A DNA stretch of 64,000 nucleotides from Nocardia sp. NBC_00565 (lineage in GTDB: Bacteria; Actinomycetota; Actinomycetes; Mycobacteriales; Mycobacteriaceae), in assembly GCF_036345915.1 (NCBI RefSeq), contig NZ_CP107785.1:6634001-6698000 (forward strand), in the 5' to 3' direction. Both the position numbers and the translations under genes were made by a program. The first letter of the stretch is position 1; each line of letters begins with the position of its first letter. This document shows, piece by piece, positions 27,026 through 36,281 of the stretch. The notes under the pieces were generated by a model. It was not told where the DNA came from. It did not search any database and worked only from the letters and a program-made list of their open reading frames with translations.

Positions 27026-27389
27026 GCCTACCTCCGAGATGCGACAAGTGTCCTCGACTACCGGGTGTAGCCGTGCTCACACAATAACGTCAGGAGCTGA
27101 CAAAATAAATAGGGGGTAGAACGCGTCTCAGAACATCGATCCGCATAGGCCCCGGAACCGGACCGCTCCGACGCCACCGAGTCACCGCAGGTCCCATGCC
27201 CCCACCCGCGCGCATGCACGCCGACAGGGCCGCGGCCGCGCGCTCTAGACTGCGGGTGGCAAGCAGCTGAACAGGACGTGACGGGTGCGATCGTCCGCGG
27301 TGGTAGAGGTGGCATGGGAGTCGGACGAATGCAGGCGAGCGGGGGCGGTAACACCCCACGGCGCGAGCTCGAGGCCCGGAGGAGGCAGC
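27026..27389. other. Divergent promoter region between mftA and tetR
   Basis: These 364 bases hold no convincing gene (the tetR frame is open back to 27285). They must contain the mftA promoter on the minus strand and the tetR-kshB promoter on the plus strand. A perfect small palindrome, GTCAG-GAG-CTGAC, lies at 27089-27101, directly followed by an A/T-rich patch (about 27102-27111). This palindrome is the best visible operator candidate. Confidence 0.5.
27089..27101. promoter_or_regulatory. GTCAG-N3-CTGAC palindrome, candidate operator upstream of mftA
   Basis: A perfect 5-bp-arm inverted repeat 64 bp upstream of the mftA start codon, next to A/T-rich DNA. A TetR-family site is plausible because a tetR gene starts divergently nearby. 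The evidence is symmetry and position only. Confidence 0.3.
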
Positions 27390-28028
27390 TTGCGTAACCA
27401 CGCAGGGCCGGGGAGCGCCGCAAATCGAACACTGTCGGAGTCCGAGATCGTGGAGGCCGCCCTGCGGGTGGTCCGCGAGGACGGCGTGGAGAAACTGTCG
27501 ATGCGACGACTCTCCCGCGAACTCGGGGTTTCCCCGATGGCGCCGTACTACTACGTCGCCGACAAACGTGAGCTGCTCGATCTCGTCGCCAGCGCGGCAC
27601 TGACCGGAGTTCGCAAGCCGCCGTCCGATTCCGGACCGTGGCAGCATCGGCTACGCGATCTGATCGACCAGATCGACGACAAACTGCGCAAGCATCCCGG
27701 CCTGGGCGATGTGCTGATCGAGCAGATGCTCGGCAAACAGCTCGACCTGATCGCCGCGGTGATGGAGATCCTGTTCGAGGCGGGTTTCAATGACCGCAAT
27801 GTGCTCGCCGGGTACGCGACGATCCACACTTACCTGTTCGGCCGCCGCCGGGTGAATCCGCGCGACGTCTCACCGCTGTCGGAGGTCGCGCTGCCGGAGT
27901 CGGTCGCGCGAGCCACCAAGTACATCGCGGACCTGCGCGGGAAGTACGCCTACGACTTCGGCATGGAGGTGCTGATCGCCGGTCTGGAGGCCCAGCTTGT
28001 CCGTCAGCCGGATGCCGACGTACGATGA
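27390..28028 (+). CDS. TetR-family transcriptional regulator upstream of kshB
   Basis: A repressor-type DNA-binding protein of about 212 residues. The helix-turn-helix region is clear (IVEAALRVVREDGVEKLSMRRLSRELGVSP, then MAPYYYVADKRELLDLV), followed by an all-helical ligand domain. The TTG at 27390 is preferred because GGAGGAGG lies four bases upstream; a GTG at 27285 would add 35 low-complexity residues. The gene is divergent from mftA and ends 44 bases before kshB. It does not look like MftR, the usual mycofactocin regulator: the N terminus and C-terminal domain fit the tetracycline-repressor type better. Target and ligand are unknown. Confidence 0.85.
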   Translation: MRNHAGPGSAANRTLSESEIVEAALRVVREDGVEKLSMRRLSRELGVSPMAPYYYVADKRELLDLVASAALTGVRKPPSDSGPWQHRLRDLIDQIDDKLRKHPGLGDVLIEQMLGKQLDLIAAVMEILFEAGFNDRNVLAGYATIHTYLFGRRRVNPRDVSPLSEVALPESVARATKYIADLRGKYAYDFGMEVLIAGLEAQLVRQPDADVR

Positions 28029-28031
28029 AAC

Positions 28032-28045
28032 TGAAACACGTTCTA
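28032..28045. promoter_or_regulatory. KstR-type operator upstream of kshB
   Basis: TGAAACACGTTCTA matches all eight fixed bases of the published KstR consensus TnnAACnnGTTnnA. It lies between the tetR stop and the kshB start, 27 bases upstream of the chosen start codon. KstR represses cholesterol-degradation genes until a CoA-thioester intermediate accumulates, and kshB belongs to that regulon in mycobacteria. Confidence 0.75.
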
Positions 28046-28072
28046 GTTTTGGGTCTGCTCGAGAGGGACGAG

Positions 28073-29128
28073 ATGACAATCGTCGAGGTTCCACACGGTT
28101 CGCGCTCGGTCGTGCTGCGGGTCTGCGCGGTCATCGCCGAGACAGCGGACACCTGTTCGCTGGTCTTCGACGTGCCCGACGAACTAAGTGAACGTTTCCG
28201 CTACCAGCCCGGCCAGTTCCTCACCCTGCGCATCCCGAGCGACCTGACCGGCTCGGTGGCGCGGTGCTACTCGCTGGCCAGTTCCCCCTACACCGACGAC
28301 CGGCCCAAGGTGACCGTCAAGCGCACCGCGGGCGGCTACGGGTCGAACTGGGTGTGCGATAACGTCAAACCGGGCGACCAGATCGAAGTGCTGCCGCCCT
28401 CGGGCGTTTTCACGCCGAAGGATCTCGACGACAATCTGCTGCTGTTCGGCGCGGGCAGCGGCATCACGCCGGTGATGTCGATCCTGAAGTCGGCGCTGGC
28501 CCGCGGCAACGGCCGAATCGTGTTGGTATACGCCAATCGCGACCACAAATCGGTGATCTTCGCCGGTGAGCTGCGCGAGTTGACCGAGAAGCATCCGCAG
28601 CGGCTGACCGTGATCCACTGGCTGGAGCATCTGCAGGGTCTGCCGACCGCCGATGGCCTGGCCACGCTGGTCGCACCGTACGCGAGCTACGACGCCTTCA
28701 TGTGCGGGCCGAAGCCTTTCATGGACCGGGTGCACGACGCGCTCGCCCAGCTGGATGTGCCGCGCTCGCGCACCCATGCCGAGACGTTCAATTCCCTTGC
28801 GGGAGACCCGTTCGCGGACCAGGCCCCGGTCGAGGTGAGCGATGCGGACGCCGCCGACGCGGCCACCGTCGAGGTCGAACTCGACGGCGAGGTGCACGAA
28901 CTGAAGTGGCCGCGCAAACAGACCCTGGTCGACATCATGCTGTCGAAGGGGCTCGATGTGCCGTACTCCTGCCAGGAGGGCGAATGCGGTTCCTGCGCGT
29001 GCACGGTGCTCGAGGGCAAGGTCGAGATGGCGAATGCCGAGATCCTCGATCCGGAGGATATCGAGAACGGCTACATCCTCGGCTGCCAGGCGCGTCCGGT
29101 CACCGATCACCTGCGCATCCAATTCTGA
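28073..29128 (+). CDS. kshB: 3-ketosteroid 9-alpha-hydroxylase reductase component KshB
   Basis: A 351-residue electron-transfer flavoprotein that passes electrons from NADH to the KshA oxygenase, which hydroxylates C9 of the steroid nucleus. Domains in order: FAD-binding (RCYSLASSP, with YQPGQFLTLRIP before it), NAD-binding (LLLFGAGSGITPVMSI, then FMCGPKPFMDRV) and a C-terminal plant-type [2Fe-2S] ferredoxin with Cys ligands in SCQEGECGSCAC and a final Cys in ILGCQARP. ATG 28073 is preceded by GAGAGGGACGAG; an in-frame ATG at 28025 overlaps the tetR stop and precedes the operator. The KstR site supports a steroid role. Related reductases of phenylacetyl-CoA or hydrocarbon oxygenases share this layout and cannot be excluded. 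No kshA lies in the window. Confidence 0.85.
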   Translation: MTIVEVPHGSRSVVLRVCAVIAETADTCSLVFDVPDELSERFRYQPGQFLTLRIPSDLTGSVARCYSLASSPYTDDRPKVTVKRTAGGYGSNWVCDNVKPGDQIEVLPPSGVFTPKDLDDNLLLFGAGSGITPVMSILKSALARGNGRIVLVYANRDHKSVIFAGELRELTEKHPQRLTVIHWLEHLQGLPTADGLATLVAPYASYDAFMCGPKPFMDRVHDALAQLDVPRSRTHAETFNSLAGDPFADQAPVEVSDADAADAATVEVELDGEVHELKWPRKQTLVDIMLSKGLDVPYSCQEGECGSCACTVLEGKVEMANAEILDPEDIENGYILGCQARPVTDHLRIQF

Positions 29129-29147
29129 TCGGGCGCAATGATTTCCG

Positions 29148-29888
29148 TCAGAGCTCGCGATAGTGCACGCGGACAGCGGGATCGAGCCGCTCGGTCGCGT
29201 AACTCAGTGCGGTGCGCCCCATTCGGGCGGCGTGCTTGTCCAGGAATCCGGTGAGTAGTCGCTCGTCGACGCGCTTGCCGACCTCGCGCAGCATCCAGCC
29301 GAGCGCCTTCTGGATCAGATCGCGCCGGTCGTCGAGGAGTCGTTCGCAGAGTTCGAAGGTGCTCGACGCATCGCCGGCCTTGATGAACGCGAAGGTGGAC
29401 AGCAGCGCCACCCGGCGCTCCCATAGGGAATCCGCGCGCGCCAGTTCGAAGAGCAGCTCGCGCGGACGGTCGAGCAGCCACGGGCCGATGATGTTCTCGG
29501 CGGACACGTCGACCAGATCCCAGTTGTTCACCCGGCCCCGGCGCACCGCGGCGAGATAGAGCTGCACCATCGCCGCCTGGCCGTCGAGATCGAGGGTGCG
29601 CGGTTTGGTCGCCTTGTCGAATCTGGCGTTGAGAATGATCAGCGCGGCCAGCCGATCCTCGTGCACGGCACTGTCCAGCAGCATGTCGATCTCGTCGAGT
29701 GGAAGTGCCGCAAAGCGTTTCGCGATCGATCGGGTCACCGGCACTCGTACACCGATGAATACGTCACCCTCGCCGTATTCGCTGGGGCCGGTTTTGAAGA
29801 ACCGTTGCAGATGGATGGCATCGGCCCGGTCGGCAACCTCGGCCAATGCCGCTCGGACCGCGGCGGCGGTCGGCAGCACCTCGGCCAT
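29148..29888 (-). CDS. AlkD-like DNA alkylation repair protein
   Basis: A 246-residue helical-repeat protein of the DNA alkylation repair family, DNA glycosylases that remove alkylated purines without flipping the base. Supporting features: GEGDVFIGVRVPVTRSIAK near residue 40, and NNWDLVDVSAENIIG near 117. In the latter a Trp and a following Asp match the catalytic Trp/Asp pair of AlkD (in WDxxD spacing). Near 155 is SLWERRVALLSTFAFIKAG, then the helical repeat KALGWMLREVGKR. The gene converges with kshB 19 bases away. Confidence 0.85.
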   Translation of the reverse strand: MAEVLPTAAAVRAALAEVADRADAIHLQRFFKTGPSEYGEGDVFIGVRVPVTRSIAKRFAALPLDEIDMLLDSAVHEDRLAALIILNARFDKATKPRTLDLDGQAAMVQLYLAAVRRGRVNNWDLVDVSAENIIGPWLLDRPRELLFELARADSLWERRVALLSTFAFIKAGDASSTFELCERLLDDRRDLIQKALGWMLREVGKRVDERLLTGFLDKHAARMGRTALSYATERLDPAVRVHYREL

Positions 29889-29973
29889 CAGCGAACCTCC
29901 CGTTCGTCGGGCAGACCACGGTCATTCAACACCGTCGGCGTACCGGCGGCCCGTCGCGAATCGCCGATCCGAC

Positions 29974-30735
29974 CTACTCCTGCGCGCCGAGAATCCGCCC
30001 GGACTCGAAAGCCGCGGCGCCGGCGGGCAACTCCCCCGGCCGACCACTGTTGCGCACCCGCACTTCGCCATTGCCGGTTGTCGGCCGGCCCAGCGCGTCC
30101 ATCCGCCGAATCGTCTGCGCCGCAACGGCTTGCGCACTGTCGAAGAGCCGGACGCCATCGGGCAGCGCGGCGACGATGGCATCCACGACAAGCGGATAGT
30201 GGGTGCAGCCGAGCACCACACCCTCGACATCGTCGGGAGTCCGCTCGACCGCGCGGGCGATCGAATCGCGGGCCGCGACCAGATCACCACTGTCGATCGC
30301 ATCCGCCAGACCGTGACAGGCGACGCCGACCACCTTCGCATCGCCGCCGAAGCGGGCGATCAGATCCGCCTGGTACCGGCTCGCCGTGGTCGCCGCGGTC
30401 GCCCATACCGCCACCGAAGCGCACACCGCCGCAGCCGGTTTGATCGCGGGCACGGTGCCGATCACCGGAATCGCGGGGCCGACCTCCGCGCGCACCTGAT
30501 CCAGCGCGGTGACACTGGCCGTATTGCACGGCAGCACGACCACCTCTGCGCCCAGCCGAACGGAGGTGCGGGCCGCGTCGACCACCCGGTCGATCACCCA
30601 CTGCTCGGGTTTGGGCCCCCACGGCGCGCCATCCGGATCCAGTTGCAGCAGCAGATCCACATCGGGCCGCAGCTTACGTAGCCATGCGGCTGTGGTCAGC
30701 AACCCCAGTCCGGAATCAATGAGCGCGACGATCAC
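29974..30735 (-). CDS. Glutamate-racemase-like protein (MurI family paralogue)
   Basis: A 253-residue member of the aspartate/glutamate racemase family. Both catalytic cysteines are present, in VVLPCNTASV (about 70) and VVLGCTHYPLV (about 175), and the N terminus IDSGLGLLT corresponds to the DSGxGGLT signature of MurI with one Gly changed. Glutamate racemase supplies D-glutamate for peptidoglycan in the cytoplasm. Several segments are unlike housekeeping actinobacterial MurI: the region after PWGPKPEQW, the alanine-rich centre and the short C terminus. It may be a second copy or a racemase with another substrate. Confidence 0.75.
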   Translation of the reverse strand: MIVALIDSGLGLLTTAAWLRKLRPDVDLLLQLDPDGAPWGPKPEQWVIDRVVDAARTSVRLGAEVVVLPCNTASVTALDQVRAEVGPAIPVIGTVPAIKPAAAVCASVAVWATAATTASRYQADLIARFGGDAKVVGVACHGLADAIDSGDLVAARDSIARAVERTPDDVEGVVLGCTHYPLVVDAIVAALPDGVRLFDSAQAVAAQTIRRMDALGRPTTGNGEVRVRNSGRPGELPAGAAAFESGRILGAQE

Positions 30736-30814
30736 TCGACCACCGTATTACAGCGGCCGAAACCTGCTGCCACCGTCTCCAGTGGCCGAGTCGCCGAATC
30801 GAACACCAGGGGAT

Positions 30815-32011
30815 CTAGGTGGTCGCGAGCAGTTCCGCGATCGGCGCGCCCGCGGCGATCTTCGCCCGAGCCTTCATCACCTGAGCGGTCAGCCCCGCAC
30901 CGACCACGCCGGTCAGATTGCCATCCTGGGCGTAGTAGGCGAGGAATTTGCGACCGTCGTCGGTGACGACATGGACGTCGTCGTTGGCGCTGGGCGTGCC
31001 GAGCGCCTGGATCTTCACGTCGTACTGATCGCTCCAGAAGTACGGTACCCGCGCCGCCGTCGGCGGTTCGGCGCCCAGCAGCGCGCAGGCCAGCAGCCTT
31101 GCCTGCTCACCCGCGTTGGTCCAGTGCTCGACGCGCTTGCGCAACCCGGTCTCGTGCAGCCAGGCGGCCACGTCACCGACCGCCCACACGCCCTCGACGG
31201 AGGTGCGTCCCACCTCGTCGGCGAGCACGCCGCCGCCGGCCGCGGGGTCGGCGAGCGCGATACCGGAATCGGCCAGCCAGTCGGTCACCGGCCGCGACCC
31301 GACGCCGATGACCACCAGATCGGCGGCCACCTCACTGCCATCGGACAGCCGGGCGCCGCGTACCTGGTCGGCGTCGTCGGCGAGGAAGGTGTCCAGGCCG
31401 GTGCCGCAACGCAGATCCACCCCCTCGGCCCGATGCATGCGGGCGACCAGCGCACCGACCTTTTCACCGAGCACCGAGGCCAACGGTGTCGGCTGTGGCT
31501 CGACCAGCACGACCTCGACACCACTGGCCCGGAAGCTCGCCGCGAGTTCACAGCCGATGAATCCCGCACCGACCACCAGCGCCGTACCGGCATCGGACAG
31601 CTCGGCCCGCAGCGCGGCGGCGTCGGCATGACCGCGCAGCACGTGCACGCCGCCCAGATCCGGCAGCCCGGGCAGGCGACGCGGCCGCAGTCCGGTCGCG
31701 ATGATCAGCTGGTCATAGTCGAGCGTGCCGCCGTCGGCCAGGCGCACCTGCCGCGTCGCGGTGTCGACGGCGGTCGCCGCGGTGTTCAAGCGCAGGTCGA
31801 TCTGCTTCTCGTCGAAGAATTCGGCGGGGCGCAGCGTGGTGTCGTCGGTCTCGCCGCGCACGAACTGCTTGGACAGCGGCGGGCGGTCGTACGGCAGCCG
31901 CGATTCCTCACCGACGAGAATCAGTTCACCCTCGTATCCGGCGCGGCGCAACTCCTCGGCAGTACGCAGACCGGCCAAGCCGGCTCCGATGATGACGATC
32001 GGCCCATTCAT
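30815..32011 (-). CDS. FAD-dependent ferredoxin/rubredoxin reductase
   Basis: A 398-residue pyridine nucleotide-disulfide family reductase of the kind that feeds electrons to cytochromes P450 or ring-hydroxylating dioxygenases through a small ferredoxin. Motifs: N-terminal FAD site VIIGAGLAGLRTAEELRRAG, the substrate-family phrase YDRPPLSKQFVRGE (about 40-55), NAD site ALVVGAGFIGCELAASFRASG (about 147) and the second FAD contact VWAVGDVAAW (about 275). No ferredoxin or P450 gene lies next to it, so the partner is unknown. Its start faces the SPW/TetR pair across a 187-bp divergent promoter region. Confidence 0.87.
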   Translation of the reverse strand: MNGPIVIIGAGLAGLRTAEELRRAGYEGELILVGEESRLPYDRPPLSKQFVRGETDDTTLRPAEFFDEKQIDLRLNTAATAVDTATRQVRLADGGTLDYDQLIIATGLRPRRLPGLPDLGGVHVLRGHADAAALRAELSDAGTALVVGAGFIGCELAASFRASGVEVVLVEPQPTPLASVLGEKVGALVARMHRAEGVDLRCGTGLDTFLADDADQVRGARLSDGSEVAADLVVIGVGSRPVTDWLADSGIALADPAAGGGVLADEVGRTSVEGVWAVGDVAAWLHETGLRKRVEHWTNAGEQARLLACALLGAEPPTAARVPYFWSDQYDVKIQALGTPSANDDVHVVTDDGRKFLAYYAQDGNLTGVVGAGLTAQVMKARAKIAAGAPIAELLATT

Positions 32012-32128
32012 CCGGCCTTCCCTTCGGTAGACACGCAGCTCACCCTAACCTTTGCCGGGTCACGGACGGCTATGAGGGCCGTCACTACGAGCTATGGACC
32101 GATCGGTGCGCAATCGTATCCCGAACGA

Positions 32129-32181
32129 GATTGATCGGGCGGTCAATCAGAGTTAGATCTGAATCAGGAGAACAATTCAGA
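32129..32181. promoter_or_regulatory. Two inverted repeats in the divergent promoter, candidate TetR operators
   Basis: GATTGA-N8-TCAATC (32129-32148) and TCTGAAT-N10-ATTCAGA (32158-32181) are both perfect. They lie just upstream of the SPW gene, whose partner encodes a TetR regulator. The first has the TTGA...TCAA form common in TetR-family operators. Autoregulation of the SPW-tetR pair is the simplest explanation. Confidence 0.4.
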
Positions 32182-32198
32182 GCCTGAGGAGGCACACC

Positions 32199-32555
32199 AT
32201 GTTCACCGAAAGTCGCGCGCAGGATCTCCTAGCCGTTGTGCTGGGCATCTTTACCGCGCTGTCACCCCTGTGGGTGGACACGAACGACAACGGCATGTGG
32301 TCGCTGATCGTTTTGGGCGTGCTCATCGCCCTCACCGGCCTGGCGCAGATGTACCGGCCGGCGCTGACGGCCGCGGACTACGCCATGGGCGTGTTCGGCG
32401 CATTGCTGTTCATCTCCCCCTGGGCGATGGACTACACCGACTACCGCGGCGCATCCTGGACCGCATGGGTAGTGGGCGTGGTGACGGTAGTGGTCGCGGT
32501 GGCGGCGCTGCCGACGGTGTCGGGTCGGCTGCACGATATGGCGCCGCACCACTGA
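32199..32555 (+). CDS. SPW repeat membrane protein
   Basis: A 118-residue integral membrane protein. Two copies of the SPW motif are visible, in TALSPLWVD (about 20-28) and LLFISPWAMDY (about 70-80), each starting a similar two-helix unit, so four transmembrane helices are expected. The start has a strong site (GAGGAGGCACACC before ATG). The function of SPW proteins is not established. The stop overlaps the start of the next gene by one base, so the two are translationally coupled. Confidence 0.88.
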   Translation: MFTESRAQDLLAVVLGIFTALSPLWVDTNDNGMWSLIVLGVLIALTGLAQMYRPALTAADYAMGVFGALLFISPWAMDYTDYRGASWTAWVVGVVTVVVAVAALPTVSGRLHDMAPHH

Positions 32556-33187
32556 TGCAGATGCCGAAATCCCGGCGAGGAGGCGGGCGTCGCCGTAGCG
32601 CGAAAGTCGACGGCGACGCCCGTCAGCTCATCCTCGACGCTGCCGAAAAGCTTTTCGCGGCACAGGGATTCGACGCGACCGCGACAGCGGCCATTGCCGA
32701 GGGCGCCGGTGTCCCGAAGGGACTGGTCTTCTACTACTTCCCCACCAAGGATTCGATCCTGTCCACGCTGATGGCCGAGCGGATGCCCGCCCAGCCGATC
32801 GACGATATCGGCAGTGTGGTCGCGCCGGGCGATCCGGCGGCCAGCCTGATCAATCTCGATGCCGCGCTCAATCTGCGCGATCATCATTCGTCGGTGCTGC
32901 GCGTCATCATGTGGCGCGAGGCCGATACCCATCCCGACGTCCGACGCCAACTGCGCCGCCTGCGCGATCAACTGCTCGACGTCACCGCCCGGGTGCTGCA
33001 GGCCAGTGCGCCCACTCCAGTCCAGCCCGGTACCTTGCGCGCCTGCGCGGCCGCCTGGGTTTCGGCGATGTTCGCCATTGCCAGCAGCGATCGGCTGCAC
33101 GCGCTCGATGGCGTACCGCTGCCGACCGCGGATGAAATATTCAGTGTCGCAAGAGTTGTCGCGGCCGGGATGACCCAGCTCGGCTGA
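32555..33187 (+). CDS. TetR-family regulator coupled to the SPW gene
   Basis: A 210-residue TetR regulator. The helix-turn-helix is clear (LILDAAEKLFAAQGFDATAT, then IAEGAGVPKGLVFYYFPTKD). The ATG at 32555 shares its A with the TGA of the SPW gene (TGATG), which explains the lack of its own ribosome binding site; a second ATG lies six bases on. The basic N terminus (SRRGGGRRR) is common in this family. It probably represses its own operon through the repeats at 32129-32181. The inducer is unknown. Confidence 0.87.
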   Translation: MQMPKSRRGGGRRRSAKVDGDARQLILDAAEKLFAAQGFDATATAAIAEGAGVPKGLVFYYFPTKDSILSTLMAERMPAQPIDDIGSVVAPGDPAASLINLDAALNLRDHHSSVLRVIMWREADTHPDVRRQLRRLRDQLLDVTARVLQASAPTPVQPGTLRACAAAWVSAMFAIASSDRLHALDGVPLPTADEIFSVARVVAAGMTQLG

Positions 33188-33229
33188 GCGAATTATCCGC
33201 GGCGAACCGGCGCCGAGCAACTGCTGAAT

Positions 33230-34045
33230 CTAGTCGGCGAGGAAGGCGACGATATCGCGGACGAAGCGCGGATGCTTCATCACACCGATGTGGGTGGTGT
33301 CCGGGTAGATGATCAAGCGGGAGTTCGGGATCCCGTCGGCAGTGCGGCGGAAGGTGTCCGTGCTGTAGGCGCCGTCGCGGTCGCCGCCGAGGACCAGGGT
33401 CGGCGCGCTGATCTCACCGAGCCGACCCGTGAGGTCGAAGGCATCCTCGGCGCGGATGAAGGCCAGGGTGTCGGCCGGATTCTTCGGGCGCGCGAAGGGA
33501 TCGGCCAACCACATGCCCGCCGCGGCGAGCCGCTGCGCGACCGGCGACTTGAAGCCGACGCCGGCCATGTGGTGCAGTGCCCGCTGACCCGCGTAGGCCG
33601 CCTCGCCGTAGCGCAGCTGAGCCTGACGTGCGGCGTTCTCCAGGGTGTAGCCGGAGGACGCGATGACCAGTCCGCGCACCGCCTCGGGATGATCCGCCGC
33701 GAGTTGCAGCCCCAGCGATCCCCCCGATGAGACGCCGAGAATATCGACGGGCGTACCGAATTCGGCATCCAGCGCCGCCGCGTGCTGCGCGGCGATATCG
33801 GCCATCGTGGTGCCCTGCGCCATACCGGGCGCACGGTTCACCGCGTAGATCCGGAAATGGGCCGCGAGCGGGGCCAATATCTTGATCTCGGACTGCCGCA
33901 GCCACCCGGACGGATTGGCGTGATCCGGCGTGAACCACCGCAGGAAGACCAGCGGCCGCCCGGATCCGAGCGCGAGATACGGCATACCATGCGGCCACGT
34001 TCCCTCGGTGACATCGAGCGCGGTGGCCAGGGCCGAGTTACTCAT
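33230..34045 (-). CDS. Alpha/beta-fold hydrolase
   Basis: A 271-residue serine hydrolase. The nucleophile elbow is GVSSGGSLG (about 125-133), the acid residue probably lies in LVLGGDRDGAYS (about 222) and the catalytic His in PDTTHIGVMK (about 248). The start at 34045 has GGAGGAAGC directly upstream, an excellent ribosome binding site, so longer frames are rejected. The gene stands alone between a convergent tetR and a divergent lipoprotein gene. The substrate cannot be deduced. Confidence 0.85.
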   Translation of the reverse strand: MSNSALATALDVTEGTWPHGMPYLALGSGRPLVFLRWFTPDHANPSGWLRQSEIKILAPLAAHFRIYAVNRAPGMAQGTTMADIAAQHAAALDAEFGTPVDILGVSSGGSLGLQLAADHPEAVRGLVIASSGYTLENAARQAQLRYGEAAYAGQRALHHMAGVGFKSPVAQRLAAAGMWLADPFARPKNPADTLAFIRAEDAFDLTGRLGEISAPTLVLGGDRDGAYSTDTFRRTADGIPNSRLIIYPDTTHIGVMKHPRFVRDIVAFLAD

Positions 34046-34151
34046 GCTTCCTCCGATCAACCGGTCTCTACCTCTTTGCTCGACGTTAGCGCTGAGCCCT
34101 GGCATCCCGCGATAACCGCTGAGATCATGAACTTGAACTACTCTTCGCCCC

Positions 34152-34814
34152 ATGCGTATCGCGGCACTGGCTGCCCTCCTCCTGCTGTTGAGCGCCTGCG
34201 CGCAGTCGACCACCGGACAACCGCGGCCGGCCCCGGAACCCGCCTCGACGACGGCCGCCGCGCCCTCCTCGACCCCGCCCGACCGCGACAGCCAACTGAA
34301 CGATCGGATCAGGTGGGTCCAGGCGGGCAATGCCGTCGATAACGCCCGCTACGGCACGGTCAGCATGGACGGCAAACCGCCCACCGATCTGAAGGGCGAT
34401 ATCGCCTTCGTCAGCCCCTCCGGCAAGATCAGCTGCATCACCGGCGCGAAGTACGACATCGACGGTTTGACCTGCGTTGTGAAACTGAAGAATCCGCCGC
34501 CGGCCCCGGCCGGCGGCCTCGGAAACTGGTCTCCCGGCTACACCACCTACTCCACCAAAGGTGTGACGGTCGGCGCCTTCCGCGGCGACCCCGGCCTGTT
34601 CATCGACGGTGAAGGACAAACGCTGCCCTACGACAGCACCATCACCTTCGGCGCATACACCTGCCGCATCGTATCCACCGGCCTCACCTGCGTGAACCCA
34701 ACAATCCGCACCGGCGTACAGCTCAGCGACGACGGCATCATCGCCTACGGCTGCCTACACGAACTCACCGCAGCCGAGCGCAAGGACTACGTCGCCCAAG
34801 AGTTCACATGTTGA
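34152..34814 (+). CDS. Putative secreted lipoprotein
   Basis: A 220-residue exported protein. The N terminus is a type II signal peptide with lipobox LLSAC (modified Cys16), followed by a Pro/Thr/Ala-rich stretch (about 20-46) typical of cell-envelope tethering. The mature domain contains five cysteines (for example ISCITG, GLTCVV, TCRIV, GLTCVN and the C-terminal TC). It includes phrases such as FVSPSGKISC and GVTVGAFRGD that occur in uncharacterised actinobacterial envelope proteins. A hairpin follows the stop codon. No function is known. Confidence 0.8.
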   Translation: MRIAALAALLLLLSACAQSTTGQPRPAPEPASTTAAAPSSTPPDRDSQLNDRIRWVQAGNAVDNARYGTVSMDGKPPTDLKGDIAFVSPSGKISCITGAKYDIDGLTCVVKLKNPPPAPAGGLGNWSPGYTTYSTKGVTVGAFRGDPGLFIDGEGQTLPYDSTITFGAYTCRIVSTGLTCVNPTIRTGVQLSDDGIIAYGCLHELTAAERKDYVAQEFTC

Positions 34815-34822
34815 GATCCGAG

Positions 34823-34850
34823 CGGCACCGCACCTTTCGATGCGGTGCCG
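34823..34850 (+). terminator. Hairpin after the lipoprotein gene
   Basis: CGGCACCGCA and TGCGGTGCCG form a perfect 10-bp stem with an 8-base loop, starting nine bases after the stop codon. There is no T-tract, as is common for terminators in high-G+C actinomycetes. Confidence 0.65.
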
Positions 34851-34955
34851 TCGGGTGGCTAGCCGGTCGCCCTGGCGATGATCGCCTGTGACACGGTTCG
34901 CCTCGACGTGGAACTCCCGGCGGATCCGGTCGACCCGGCATCCAGCCCGAAACGC

Positions 34956-34991
34956 CGAACGGCGCCGCTCCTTTCGGAGCGACGCCGTTCG
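34956..34991 (-). terminator. Terminator of the str operon, downstream of tuf
   Basis: Read on the minus strand, two 16-base arms (one G-U pair) enclose a GAAA tetraloop, 17 bases after the tuf stop. The stem is long, G/C-rich and isolated, as expected for the end of a highly expressed operon. Confidence 0.75.
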
Positions 34992-35008
34992 AACAGCGAT
35001 TCAGCGAA

Positions 35009-36199
<1,191 letters not shown>

Positions 36200-36281
36200 T
36201 TGGTGTCCTCCTGGACTTGTTGGTGCGTGCAGTTGCAGCAGTGCGGTTTACAAATGGGGGTCGTACTGACTCCCGGCGGAA

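Noticed and set aside
26862..27080. 73-residue N-terminal extension of the mftBC frame
   Set aside because: It overlaps mftA in another frame, is Arg/His-rich, and a good ribosome binding site lies before 26861.
27390..28028. MftR, the mycofactocin regulator
   Set aside because: The N-terminal helix-turn-helix and C-terminal region fit another TetR subgroup, and the gene runs with kshB.
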